64,000 nucleotides of DNA from IMG/VR virus record IMGVR_UViG_3300031857_000094, positions 18,569-82,568 of that record, one strand, 5' to 3'. The stretch is from a virus. Shown here piece by piece: positions 50,388-58,829 of this stretch. A model generated the notes under the pieces. It searched no databases. It had not been told where the DNA came from and saw nothing but the letters and a program-made list of their open reading frames with translations. Each line of letters starts with the position of its first letter. Position 1 is the first letter of the stretch. The position numbers and the translations under genes were made by a program.

Positions 50388-51793
50388 GCAAAGAAATCTT
50401 CAAGAGAGGTTTGATTAGTACCTTTACCAATTTTATTTAGAACTTCTTCTGCTTCATCTGTGAGACCATTGTTTCCAAGATACTCACCCCATTCTTCCGT
50501 ATCCCACATTCCTGGCGATACTCCGTTCCAGTTTTCTTGCCAGAGCGGATGTTCTTTATTGTTTCTGCGCATATAGACGAAGTTCTTACGAGCTTCTTCA
50601 TACTTCTTAGAGCCACACTCAAGCATTGACTCACGGAAATACATCACGACTGACATACGCTCGAACCCTTCTTCGTAGTCGAACGCAGGAGAGTTGCTGT
50701 GAATACGATGAGCGTTCATCATAATCATGTCGCCAGCACGAATATCAGCAGCTACCCGAAACTCAGGGAAGCAAAGATAAAAGCCGTCATAATGCTTGCC
50801 ATTGTCAAGGACGAGAAGATTACTAAAGCCTCGAGGGTTTTCATGTGACTCCCATGATTCGCATAGATCGCCAACGTCACGATGCGCTGCTGTGCGGAAG
50901 TCGCGATTGATTGTTAGAGTTGTATATGGTGTATTACCAATCTGCCAGTCTTTACCTAGCTTCTGCATTGCTTCCATCTGACCAGCAAAGCGAATCGGAA
51001 TGTTTTCTTGGAACACGCGCGATGCTTCTTCGAACAGAGGCAGAGCTGATTCATACAGCTCGTGATGACTTGCGCTCCAGCCCGTTTCGCGACAGAATGG
51101 AATGCGTGGATAACGATCCATGAATCCACCAACGCCAGAACGAACGCCGTTCGCATAAGTTGTATCTGAAATCATGTCATTCAGAATATGATCTGCGGCG
51201 AGCTTACGATCCTTAGACGTTTTATCCTTGACTGAGTCGTACCAATCGTCGAACACGAAGTCCTTCGACTTGTTTACAATCCAAATCGCACCAGCACCAA
51301 TTTCACCTTTGTTCTTGTCTGCTCCAGATCCACGACCTTGCAATGGCTTATCTGGAGTTGTGCTGTAGATTTCATGCAGCATATCTTCGCCAGTAATAGA
51401 AAGCGGCGAACCCTTAGCCATATACTGAAGAACAGCTTTTTCGCGCTGCGTCACCCAGCGACGAGAACCTTCGCCGTCTGGTAACTTCTGATAAGCTGTG
51501 TCGCGTTCGATACCAGCAGCAAGCCCACGATTGTCAGACATGATCGCACCAGAACGAAGAGCAGTATAAGCTGCGTCTGTCATTTCCTTCGAGAACACAC
51601 CTTTACGGAACTTGCAGAGCAAATTCTTTTCAGAATGCGTTTCGCCGTTTGCGATTTGCAAAGGAGTCAGTGGTTCATAAACATCAGTATCTTCAGTCAG
51701 CACTAGATCATAGCAATCATGATCTAGGAACTTACCTAGCATATGATCCATCTTGTTAAGATTAGAGTGTTCGAGATAGATTTTCTTTACCAT
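50384..51793 (-). CDS. TET/JBP-family 2OG-Fe(II) dioxygenase, 469 aa
   Basis: The iron and 2-oxoglutarate residues are visible in family context: TINRDFRTAAHRDVGD (H304, D306), FSNLLVLDNG, GFYLCFPEFRVAADIRAGDMIMM, AHRIHSN (H362 or H365) and RMSVVMYFRE (R379). This layout is that of TET/JBP enzymes in phages, which hydroxylate 5-methylcytosine or thymine in DNA. Residues 1-230 are a separate region without recognised motif. AGGAGGAGAGGCCT precedes the ATG. Its operon (GalE, TAGT) points to glycosylated hydroxymethyl-pyrimidines. No matching DNA methyltransferase is in the window. Confidence 0.82.
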   Translation of the reverse strand: MVKKIYLEHSNLNKMDHMLGKFLDHDCYDLVLTEDTDVYEPLTPLQIANGETHSEKNLLCKFRKGVFSKEMTDAAYTALRSGAIMSDNRGLAAGIERDTAYQKLPDGEGSRRWVTQREKAVLQYMAKGSPLSITGEDMLHEIYSTTPDKPLQGRGSGADKNKGEIGAGAIWIVNKSKDFVFDDWYDSVKDKTSKDRKLAADHILNDMISDTTYANGVRSGVGGFMDRYPRIPFCRETGWSASHHELYESALPLFEEASRVFQENIPIRFAGQMEAMQKLGKDWQIGNTPYTTLTINRDFRTAAHRDVGDLCESWESHENPRGFSNLLVLDNGKHYDGFYLCFPEFRVAADIRAGDMIMMNAHRIHSNSPAFDYEEGFERMSVVMYFRESMLECGSKKYEEARKNFVYMRRNNKEHPLWQENWNGVSPGMWDTEEWGEYLGNNGLTDEAEEVLNKIGKGTNQTSLEDFFA

Positions 51794-51820
51794 AGGCCTC
51801 TCCTCCTAAAACTGTTATCT

Positions 51821-52399
51821 CTATGTATGCTTCAGGAGATTTTCATATGTGTTGAAATAGACGTTTTCACCAGCAATCTTAGTCACATTTTGGATACTAG
51901 GGAAAATAAAAATGAAATCAACTTCTGGATGCTTCCGCACAAGCCACTGAAGATAGTTCACACGACCAGGATTGTCTCCCGCGCTCGCGCGAGTATCAGC
52001 GCCATAGTTGTCTGTTCCATCGTAGATGTTGGAAAGAAGTTGATTGCCATCTTGAATCAAAAAGTCAAAACCAAGACAGATAATCTGATTGTATTCCATC
52101 TTGATCGCTTCACGCATAGCATTCATGCCAGCATTACTACGAGGACGACCAATGTTACATTCAGCAGGTTCCCAGCGTTCATCAATCGGTGGTACGATGA
52201 AACGCTTTGAAGGGAAGTCGCTGCCTTCTATCTCGGTAATGATACCATCATCAATACTAACGAGGAAATCAGGAAAAGACCTGTCAGGGTAATCACGATA
52301 AAGCGCATTGCAACCAAACACCGTTCCATATGGTTTCAGTTTAGTAAGATCGAATCCCTTGCGACTCGTACCATTACCGATGATAAAAGCTGTGTTCAT
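51821..52399 (-). CDS. GNG-motif protein, possible sugar-transfer enzyme, 192 aa
   Basis: AFIIGNGTSRKGFDLTKL, VFGCNALYRDYPD, DFLVSIDDGIITEI and QIICLGFDFLI resemble DUF115/Rossmann-type proteins seen in T4-like phages and in flagellin glycosylation loci. A nucleotide or sugar ligand is likely. It is directly upstream of the TET/JBP gene (27 bases), suggesting it belongs to the cassette. Function not proven. Confidence 0.6.
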   Translation of the reverse strand: MNTAFIIGNGTSRKGFDLTKLKPYGTVFGCNALYRDYPDRSFPDFLVSIDDGIITEIEGSDFPSKRFIVPPIDERWEPAECNIGRPRSNAGMNAMREAIKMEYNQIICLGFDFLIQDGNQLLSNIYDGTDNYGADTRASAGDNPGRVNYLQWLVRKHPEVDFIFIFPSIQNVTKIAGENVYFNTYENLLKHT

Positions 52400-52980
52400 G
52401 CTACTTCTTTCTTAGTAGAACCTTTCGGACGACCGCGCCCACGCTTGACAGGAACTTGAGTTTCATCATACTCGAGAAACGTTGAGTTGTCAAGTTCAAC
52501 CTCCTGTACAATAGGAGCTGGCTGTTCGATTGGCGTTGCAACCTTACGACCCCAGGCTTCCCACAGATTAGGGAATGCTTCAGCAATCGCTTCGGGCATA
52601 ATCTTGATCTGACGATTTTTCATACGAAGGAGCAGCTTAGCATCACGCGGATCAATGGACTCAAGCACCTGAATGAACAACTGTTCGCGCTTGAGCTGCT
52701 TGACTTGAGCACCTTCAGGGCTATCGACGAAATAGATCAGCTTCTTGCATTCAATGTAGAAACGTCCTTCCTGATCAGCTGCATCAAACAGAGGGCGATA
52801 CGGCGGATCACCATCAGGAAGCAACCACTTCACGCCTGGATCCATGCCATAACCTAGAACAGCCTTAAGAGCATAAGAGCTATGCAGCTTTAGGAACTCA
52901 GCTTGCTTTTCTGCAGTCGTTTGTGCTTCAATCTTTGAAACAATATTAGCCATACATTTGTTTGTATCAAGGGCCATCAT
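52396..52980 (-). CDS. AT-hook-bearing conserved protein, 194 aa
   Basis: A helical middle (LKLHSSYALKAVLGYGMDPGVKWLLPDGDPPYRP, in pieces, and FIQVLESIDPRDAKLLLRMKNR) matches a T4-like phage protein (DUF6433-like). The C-terminus KRGRGRPKGSTKKEVA is an AT-hook that binds the minor groove. ATG at 52980 has GGAGATTA upstream. The protein probably binds DNA; its role is unknown. Confidence 0.72.
   Translation of the reverse strand: MMALDTNKCMANIVSKIEAQTTAEKQAEFLKLHSSYALKAVLGYGMDPGVKWLLPDGDPPYRPLFDAADQEGRFYIECKKLIYFVDSPEGAQVKQLKREQLFIQVLESIDPRDAKLLLRMKNRQIKIMPEAIAEAFPNLWEAWGRKVATPIEQPAPIVQEVELDNSTFLEYDETQVPVKRGRGRPKGSTKKEVA
52465..52493 (-). promoter_or_regulatory. Sigma-70-type promoter of the modification cassette
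   Basis: TTGACA (52488-52493), 17 bases, TATGAT (52465-52470), inside the 3' end of the AT-hook gene and 65 bases upstream of the GNG-motif gene. Confidence 0.78.
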
Positions 52981-53275
52981 TAATCTCCACTGGTTCGTAT
53001 GCAATTACATTTATAAACTGTTTCTTCTGTTCGTCATCCCACGCAGCGAGATAATCGTTTTCCTGATCGAACAACTTGAGATATTCTTCTTCACTGATTT
53101 CGCGATGATCGATGATTGCAGTAGGATCAAGATGCTTCTGACTGAACTCCTTGAACGTAGTATCGTTTTCGCGCCACACAACTTCATCGAGCGCATCAAT
53201 GACATTGTTTTCGACACGCACGACATAACGAATGCGGAACGAAGAAAGAACATCGACCATTACGAGCTTAGACAT
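52967..53275 (-). CDS. Small acidic conserved protein, 102 aa
   Basis: MSKLVMVDVLSSFRIRYVVRVENNVIDALDEVV then a DUF-like acidic segment. It overlaps the AT-hook gene by 14 bases and mazG by 1. Function unknown. Confidence 0.62.
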   Translation of the reverse strand: MSKLVMVDVLSSFRIRYVVRVENNVIDALDEVVWRENDTTFKEFSQKHLDPTAIIDHREISEEEYLKLFDQENDYLAAWDDEQKKQFINVIAYEPVEINDGP

Positions 53276-53733
53276 TAGATATCGCCTTCTTTACGATTCT
53301 CAGAGTAATATGCGTTGAACTTGCCGCCAGGATAACGAGCTTCGAGTTTAGCAACGTTTTCTGCTACGACTTCATTGGGATCAAGATCAAGAGCGTTGCA
53401 AGCATTGATCCAATACCAAATGACGTCGCCAAGTTCTTTCTTAAGATGCTGACGAGTTTCTTCGGTGTATGGCTTACCCTGAAACAAAACTTTCTTAACG
53501 ATTTCCTGCGCTTCGCCAGCTTCACTTGTCATACCAATGATAGCTGTAAGAAGTAGCGATGCATTGAGCGTTGTGCTATTGAAATGAATTTCCCTCAGAC
53601 GATCGATGAATGCTTCGACTTCACGACTTTCTTTACTCGTGACAGCCATAACAAACGAGGCATACTTTTCTAGATCAATCATAACCTTGTCATACTCCCT
53701 ATTGTGATAGTCTAAATCTGGAACGGTGATAAT
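53275..53733 (-). CDS. mazG: MazG-like nucleotide pyrophosphohydrolase, 152 aa
   Basis: TSEAGEAQEIVKKVLFQGK (ExxE), KKELGDVIWYWINACNALDLD (ExxD) and KLEARYPGGKF match the all-alpha NTP pyrophosphatase fold. It may hydrolyse dNTPs or ppGpp-like nucleotides. The start at 53733 has GGAGGTCGTCG upstream; the frame to 53769 is not needed. Confidence 0.88.
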   Translation of the reverse strand: MITVPDLDYHNREYDKVMIDLEKYASFVMAVTSKESREVEAFIDRLREIHFNSTTLNASLLLTAIIGMTSEAGEAQEIVKKVLFQGKPYTEETRQHLKKELGDVIWYWINACNALDLDPNEVVAENVAKLEARYPGGKFNAYYSENRKEGDI

Positions 53734-53933
53734 CATCGACGACCTCCATTGTAAACAATGGCGTAACACTCATACTCTTTCTTACCATCATCCAAGCATT
53801 GTTTGTAATGAAATGTTGCACGTTCTGTTTGTGATGCAACAATCATATAACCCAATAGCATGATTACACCAATTATGGCAATCATTGTCTTACCAAAGTG
53901 AAGATCAATCCATGATTCGCGGAAATAAGTCAT
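53733..53933 (-). CDS. Small membrane protein, 66 aa
   Basis: MTYFRESWIDLHFGKTMIAIIGVIMLLGYMIVAS carries one membrane helix followed by a Cys-containing tail (QCLDDGKKEYECYAIVY). ATG at 53933 has GGAGCGTG upstream and overlaps the next gene (TGATG). Function unknown. Confidence 0.65.
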   Translation of the reverse strand: MTYFRESWIDLHFGKTMIAIIGVIMLLGYMIVASQTERATFHYKQCLDDGKKEYECYAIVYNGGRR

Positions 53934-54124
53934 CACACGCTCCAAATCAAAAGGATCATGACTACAGGAAGCGCGATAGCATGAAACGCTAACAACGAAC
54001 GACCAGCCCACACAAGCCATTTGTTAGATGCAATCTCACTTCTAAACGTAATACCAAAGACAGCGGTGCAAGCGCCAGTCACGACTAAGGTTAGAATAAG
54101 TTGTAGACATTGAATTGGTGTCAT
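53933..54124 (-). CDS. Small membrane protein, 63 aa
   Basis: Two hydrophobic segments (LQLILTLVVTGACTAVFGITF and LLAFHAIALPVVMILLIW) predict two membrane helices. It lies 1 base after RNase H. Function unknown. Confidence 0.65.
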   Translation of the reverse strand: MTPIQCLQLILTLVVTGACTAVFGITFRSEIASNKWLVWAGRSLLAFHAIALPVVMILLIWSV

Positions 54125-54125
54125 A

Positions 54126-54986
54126 TTAGAACTCCGAGATAGCGTCTGTCAACTGACGCAAACGTTTTTCGATGAAGTAGTTCAAGATTTTATTGCGTGG
54201 ATTGTATTTGTATGTAGCATACGCATCAACGATCTGTTTCTGAAGTTCATCAGGAATACAATCAAGATCGACCATCATCTTGTTGCGATGATAGTTGCGC
54301 AGCATCTCACCTTGACAATATGATTCAGGCTCCATCAACGTCCACTCTTCGAGCTTTTTCTTAGGAAGCGGCTTCTGGCGGCCACCAGATACGAACGTAT
54401 CATCAGCCGACAAGAAGTTAGGCACACCGTCACCGCTGTCGCCTTGAAGGATATGATACTGCTTGAAACGCTCAGGATTGACATCTGGTGTGATGAACTT
54501 CTTAGCGATCGGGGAATACTGCGCGACGTTATCATACTTCTGCAACTGCGCGAAGTCTTTGTCGCCTGAGATGATAAGGATCTTCTCTGTGACTACGCCA
54601 TGCTGACCATGAGCATGACACAGAGCGCCAATGATATCGTCAGCTTCTGCTCGTTCGAAGCGCAGAACTGGATACGGCATATTTTCTTCTAGCTCGTCGC
54701 GAATCTTGTGAAGGGCGTTGAAGATCAACGACCAATCGTGTGAAGACTTTTCGCGAGCCTTCTTACGACCAGCCTTGTAGTGAGGATAAATCTCACGACG
54801 CCAGTATGACGGACCGTCAGCACAGATAACGATCTCACCATACTCAGCGCCAAACTTGCGCTTGTAAAGACGCAAGCTCGACAGAACCATGTGACGAACC
54901 ATGTCTTCTTCGAGCTTACTGTCATTGTTAGCCAACTGCATCATGATATTGGAAATCATGACTTGGCTGAAATCTACGAGAATCAT
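54126..54986 (-). CDS. rnh: RNase H / 5'-3' exonuclease, T4 rnh-like, 286 aa
   Basis: MILVDFSQVMIS, VICADGPSYWRREIYPHYKAGRK, RAEADDIIGAL and ISGDKDFAQLQ give the acidic metal-site series of the T4 RNase H (FEN1-like) family. It removes RNA primers during lagging-strand synthesis. ATG at 54986 (GGAGTTCG upstream) chosen over 54998. T4 RNase H is 305 aa. Confidence 0.92.
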   Translation of the reverse strand: MILVDFSQVMISNIMMQLANNDSKLEEDMVRHMVLSSLRLYKRKFGAEYGEIVICADGPSYWRREIYPHYKAGRKKAREKSSHDWSLIFNALHKIRDELEENMPYPVLRFERAEADDIIGALCHAHGQHGVVTEKILIISGDKDFAQLQKYDNVAQYSPIAKKFITPDVNPERFKQYHILQGDSGDGVPNFLSADDTFVSGGRQKPLPKKKLEEWTLMEPESYCQGEMLRNYHRNKMMVDLDCIPDELQKQIVDAYATYKYNPRNKILNYFIEKRLRQLTDAISEF

Positions 54987-55009
54987 AACGAACTCCATTG
55001 CATGATAGT

Positions 55010-55038
55010 ATCATATACTATCTATGCGTAATTGTCAA
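55010..55038 (-). promoter_or_regulatory. Sigma-70-type promoter of RNase H
   Basis: TTGACA (55033-55038), 17 bases, TATGAT (55010-55015). The TGA in TTGACA ends the 120-aa gene upstream. Confidence 0.85.
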
Positions 55039-55397
55039 GCAGGATCGAACTCGTCGTCATCGTTGTCTGGCGACAACTCAGCTATCGTCTTGACCGTATG
55101 TTCCACGACTTCTTGGAACGGATGATGTAGCCCAAGAGTCATGAGCAAAGTTGAACGCAGGGCTTCGACTGTAAAACCAAAGTGCTTGTCGAAGTCTTTG
55201 TTGAATATGTCAAAGCCTTGTTGGGCCAACTTGTTTGCAACATGCGTAGCATAAGCATCTGTCACCTCATCGACGTATGCTCGTTGAGTTGCCTCACGAA
55301 CTGCTTCATCTTCTGCGGGCGGAAGAATTCTTGTATTCTTCTTAGGAAAGATTACAACGTTGTTATTTGACTGCCCTGAGGATGACGGTGAACTCAT
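55035..55397 (-). CDS. Conserved phage protein, 120 aa
   Basis: NNNVVIFPKKNTRILPPAEDEA, then a helical middle and acidic tail (SPDNDDDEFDPA). It resembles a small protein of T4-like phages near replication genes. Function unknown. Overlaps the 378-aa gene by 35 bases. Confidence 0.62.
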   Translation of the reverse strand: MSSPSSSGQSNNNVVIFPKKNTRILPPAEDEAVREATQRAYVDEVTDAYATHVANKLAQQGFDIFNKDFDKHFGFTVEALRSTLLMTLGLHHPFQEVVEHTVKTIAELSPDNDDDEFDPA

Positions 55398-56499
55398 TGA
55401 TACGTCCATTAGGATTAGCTTCTTTCGTCTTGAGATTATCGAACGCGCGTTCTGCGGCTTTAGGTGTTGAACCAGTAATCATTGGAAGAATATCTGCTGG
55501 CTTGCGCAGTTTCTTTTGCTGAGAACGCCCAGGATCGACGCCTTGAAGTGTAGTTCCCTTGACGGACAGTCCCTGCTCTGACCAGTAGTGAGCAAGAACA
55601 TTGTATTTAGTATTGAACACCCAAAGCTCTTTAGCCCCAACGATTTTCGTAGGATCGATCGACACGATCTTCAGCTCTGTATGCTCTTTCTGGAACTTGA
55701 GCTTACCGACGAGCTTGTCAGCTGTCTTAGGCTTAGTCTTACGCGGCTTGCGCACAACTGACTTGCGGCTGTTAGACAGATACGATTCGCAGTCTGAGAT
55801 GATGCCAGAGAAAAGCTCAACTCGTTCCTTGAGCTGCTTCTTGGTCAGATACGCATACGCTTCCTTGAGCTGCGGATCAACATTGCGCTCTGATGCTTCA
55901 GTCAGTTCAGCAAACCATCCAGCATAATAATCAATCACACCGCGAACGTCTGCTGGCTTTGCGCTACGATTCTTAAGCCATTCATAGAAGCCAGATAGCG
56001 AGTCCGACTCTTCGTCGATCATCTGCTCAATATCAGTGATCAGTTCGTTGTATGGAAGTTTCTCAGGCACGTTTATCTTAGCTGCGGCTTGTTTCTTATC
56101 TTCTTCAACGAGAGCTGCGCCCTTACGGCATAACTCCATGATTCGCGATTCAATCTTCTTGCGCTTCTCAGAATCTTCCCAACCCATAACATACATACGA
56201 CACATGGCAGCCGTAGTGCTATTGATCTGCGAATCTGAGATGCGCTTAAACATCACGACTGCGGGCTTCGGCATATTTACCGTTTCCATGAACTCCAAGA
56301 TATAGCCACGAGCTTCCTTGGCTTCATAGAAATAGTTGTACCAATTGAACGCAGCCATTTCGCGAGAGCGGATCTCGCTCTCAGTCAGGAACGGCAAATC
56401 CTCCCACGATGGCTCAGCACCAAAATGCTTGGCATCAGCGCCACGAGGGAGAATGGTTTTACGTTTCTTTGCCTTTACAGCCAACAAGCTCTTAGCCAT
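55363..56499 (-). CDS. Conserved T4-like phage protein, 378 aa
   Basis: A basic N-terminus, a long helical body and a conserved C-terminal region (LKIVSIDPTKIVGAKELWVFNTKYNVLAHYW, KGTTLQG, KLRKPADILPMITG in pieces) match a protein seen in T4-like phages of marine bacteria. Function unknown; its position beside RNase H suggests a DNA role. Confidence 0.65.
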   Translation of the reverse strand: MAKSLLAVKAKKRKTILPRGADAKHFGAEPSWEDLPFLTESEIRSREMAAFNWYNYFYEAKEARGYILEFMETVNMPKPAVVMFKRISDSQINSTTAAMCRMYVMGWEDSEKRKKIESRIMELCRKGAALVEEDKKQAAAKINVPEKLPYNELITDIEQMIDEESDSLSGFYEWLKNRSAKPADVRGVIDYYAGWFAELTEASERNVDPQLKEAYAYLTKKQLKERVELFSGIISDCESYLSNSRKSVVRKPRKTKPKTADKLVGKLKFQKEHTELKIVSIDPTKIVGAKELWVFNTKYNVLAHYWSEQGLSVKGTTLQGVDPGRSQQKKLRKPADILPMITGSTPKAAERAFDNLKTKEANPNGRINEFTVILRAVK

Positions 56500-56523
56500 T
56501 AGGATATCCTTTCATCATGACTT

Positions 56524-56552
56524 ATCATAGCACATTGGCTGTTAATTGTCAA
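56524..56552 (-). promoter_or_regulatory. Sigma-70-type promoter of the 378-aa gene
   Basis: TTGACA (56547-56552), 17 bases, TATGAT (56524-56529). Its TGA is the stop codon of the glycosyltransferase gene. Confidence 0.85.
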
Positions 56553-57550
56553 GGCTTGTTTGCCATAGAAGCTAGGAAATCCCGCCACTGACTAGCCCGA
56601 ACGTCCCAATTATAGAACGAGTCGAAGTAGGCTTTTTGAAACTTGAGTCGTTCTTGATTGAATGGCGCTCTGTATTCCTTAATGACCATAGCCAATATGC
56701 CAGCGAACACATTGGCGTGCTTGTTATTGTTTTCTGTCCAGCCATACTGAACTGCGAAGTTGGCGCATGTTTCTGGAAGCGCAGCCAATGTTGGGCAAAT
56801 AACATTGCAGCCAGCGCTCATAGCCTCGATGACTGAGATACCAGAAGTTTCTGGCCAGATGCTGGGATATGTATAGATGTGCGCTTTCTTGAGAGCTTCG
56901 CGAATAACAGAGTTTGGCTGCCATCCATGATAAGTCATTTTGCCGTTGCGTTTGATACGTTCAAACAGTTCCTTGTATGGTTCATCGCGCTGTGGCCATC
57001 CGTAGATACCAAACGATGAATAGACATCAAGATGGAAGTCGAGCCCCTTATCAGCTAGGAACTCTACGACTGGAACAAGAAGCTCGAGTCCACGATGCGG
57101 AGTTGTATGATAGATCAGATTGATCGTGCCTTCAGGCTTTTCGTGAGGCTCGATAGGAACGATCGCGTTCTGAAGAACGATACCCTTGTCGTATGGTACT
57201 CCAAGTCCGAGATTGTAAGTAGACTGCTGATAGTGTGAAACGAATACGAGTTTCTCGAATCGGTCAAGACTCTTGGCGTCCTTCAGATGTTGTGACTCTG
57301 GATCGTCGAAAGTATCGTGTAGCCACAGAATGTTTTTCTTTGTCTTACTGATGCTATCTTCGCGCACGCGCGAGCAGATGATATTGAACTGATCAGTCAG
57401 CTCGTTTGGTAGTCGTGCCATCAAGCCTTCATACATCTGCTCAGTTCCACCCTTGGAACCAAGATGTGCATATGTACCATTCTTAGCTGGCTCAAGATCC
57501 TTAGCCTTAGTCGCGCTTTCTTTGAGTCCAGAGATATTCAATTTAGTCAT
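56549..57550 (-). CDS. GT4-type glycosyltransferase, 333 aa
   Basis: KGGTEQMYEGL, ILWLHDTFDDPES, LIYHTTPHRGLELLVPVV, KAHIYTYPSIWPETSGISVIEAMSAGCNVI (in pieces) follow the GT-B/GT4 fold, including the donor-binding PxxxxxxE...E motif. It could sugar-coat phage DNA, surface glycans or a virion protein; the acceptor is unknown. Confidence 0.85.
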   Translation of the reverse strand: MTKLNISGLKESATKAKDLEPAKNGTYAHLGSKGGTEQMYEGLMARLPNELTDQFNIICSRVREDSISKTKKNILWLHDTFDDPESQHLKDAKSLDRFEKLVFVSHYQQSTYNLGLGVPYDKGIVLQNAIVPIEPHEKPEGTINLIYHTTPHRGLELLVPVVEFLADKGLDFHLDVYSSFGIYGWPQRDEPYKELFERIKRNGKMTYHGWQPNSVIREALKKAHIYTYPSIWPETSGISVIEAMSAGCNVICPTLAALPETCANFAVQYGWTENNNKHANVFAGILAMVIKEYRAPFNQERLKFQKAYFDSFYNWDVRASQWRDFLASMANKP

Positions 57551-57797
57551 TTACAATCCTCACGTCAATAATCGAATCCAGGCGGAACGAACGCCATCCA
57601 CTATTATCTATATCCCAAACAGCGAGCACATCTGGATTTTCCTTCTTAGTCGCTTCTCTTCGCTCTTGCGATAGATAATCTTCTGACAACGTGCAGTTCA
57701 TAACTCGTTCGGTTCCATCTTTCTTAACAAAAGAAATTTGAAGTTTCCCGTTGAACAGCATTTCACTCAGTTCATTCTTATCCCACAACTTCAACAT
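57543..57797 (-). CDS. SH3-like beta-barrel (DUF2693-type) protein, 84 aa
   Basis: GKLQISFVKKDGTERVMNCTLSEDYL, then VLAVWDIDNSGWRSFRLDSI is the pattern of a small phage beta-barrel family. It overlaps the glycosyltransferase gene by 8 bases. Function unknown. Confidence 0.72.
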   Translation of the reverse strand: MLKLWDKNELSEMLFNGKLQISFVKKDGTERVMNCTLSEDYLSQERREATKKENPDVLAVWDIDNSGWRSFRLDSIIDVRIVND

Positions 57798-58189
57798 TAG
57801 ATTTTCCTTCCGAGATACTTAGCTTCAGTTCCGTCAGTAATATACTGCGTCGCACCTTTGTTATAGGCAGGAGCAACGCGCATAGCCTTTTCTTCAATAG
57901 CCTTGACAGTAGCAGCAGACTCTTGACGATCACGCTTCCAGAGATGATCTGTGCGAATGTCGCGTTTAGCAGCTGCACCGCCAGGAATGGTATTGGATAG
58001 CGGAGCTGCGTTAGACACACATGAAAGTGAGTATGAAAACTTCTTAGCAGACTTGGTTGGCTTACGATATCCAACCTTATCAAGAAGTTCCTGAGTGATA
58101 CGCTGAGACTCGATCATAGCCTGAGTTGGCTTACGAGCTTTACGTTTACGCATATTGTTCGTGGTATAGTAGATAGGTAAAATAGCCAT
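57797..58189 (-). CDS. Conserved basic protein, 130 aa
   Basis: MAILPIYYTTNNMRKRKARKPTQAM then KKFSYSLSCVSNAAPLSNTIPGG. Strongly basic; I associate this layout with a small protein of T4-like phages. Function unknown. It has its own promoter. Confidence 0.62.
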   Translation of the reverse strand: MAILPIYYTTNNMRKRKARKPTQAMIESQRITQELLDKVGYRKPTKSAKKFSYSLSCVSNAAPLSNTIPGGAAAKRDIRTDHLWKRDRQESAATVKAIEEKAMRVAPAYNKGATQYITDGTEAKYLGRKI

Positions 58190-58213
58190 AACTGACCCCT
58201 CATTACACTATTC

Positions 58214-58242
58214 ATTATATGCTATGAGGGGTCGATTGTCAA
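58214..58242 (-). promoter_or_regulatory. Sigma-70-type promoter
   Basis: TTGACA (58237-58242), 17 bases, TATAAT (58214-58219). The TGA in TTGACA is the stop codon of the 2OG oxygenase gene. Confidence 0.88.
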
Positions 58243-58829
58243 GTATATTCGACCCAGCCAGTGACGATATATTTCGTATTGCTGATTGGCGGATTGCCAC
58301 GATGCGTATGAGTGAAGCCAGCAGGCCACAGAATGAATCTGCCCGTTTTGGCTTTAACTCTCTTAGGATAATACAGGAATTCCGTTTCTCCGCCTTCTTC
58401 AACATCATTTAGATATAGAATGAATGTGGCCACGCGACGCATGTTCTGTGGCGTATCATCTTCGTTATGCCAAACATGATATCCTCCGCCAATTTCAGTT
58501 TTCTGAATTTTGGCTAAACGAACAGTCATATTTGCCACTTGATTCAATACGCCATACTGTTCTGCGTATGCTGGATATACTGTATTCCAGAAACGTTCAG
58601 TCATCATACGGAAAGGTGCGATGTCTGAAATATCGAGTTCCATTCCAGACAAGAAATCAGAAAAGTAAAACTGATCATCTTTCTTTACGGTGGAGTTCGT
58701 TCCTTCTTTCTGTCGACTGATAGTAAATCCAGCTCGTTCCATTCTATTGAATGAGTCGATGAACTGCTGACACTCCTGTGCGGAAAACAAGTTATCGTAT
58801 TGAAGAATGAAATTTTCTACTGTAATCAT
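58239..58829 (-). CDS. 2OG-Fe(II) oxygenase, prolyl-4-hydroxylase-like, 196 aa
   Basis: GGGYHVWHNEDD holds the metal motif HxE (H121, E123). ATFILYLNDVEEGGETEF, PAGFTHTHRGNPP and KYIVTGWV give the second histidine (H174/H176) and the 2OG-binding basic residue. Such P4H-like enzymes are frequent in T4-like phages. The target (protein or nucleic acid) is unknown. Confidence 0.85.
   Translation of the reverse strand: MITVENFILQYDNLFSAQECQQFIDSFNRMERAGFTISRQKEGTNSTVKKDDQFYFSDFLSGMELDISDIAPFRMMTERFWNTVYPAYAEQYGVLNQVANMTVRLAKIQKTEIGGGYHVWHNEDDTPQNMRRVATFILYLNDVEEGGETEFLYYPKRVKAKTGRFILWPAGFTHTHRGNPPISNTKYIVTGWVEYT

Noticed and set aside
50795-50812. TTGACA on the minus strand inside the TET/JBP gene
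   Set aside because: At 17 bases downstream it reads GGCTTT, so there is no -10 box. It encodes part of VLDNGK.
54146-54151. TTGACA near the end of RNase H
   Set aside because: The best -10 candidate (CTAATA/TAATAT) is weak and off by one in spacing, unlike the other fourteen.
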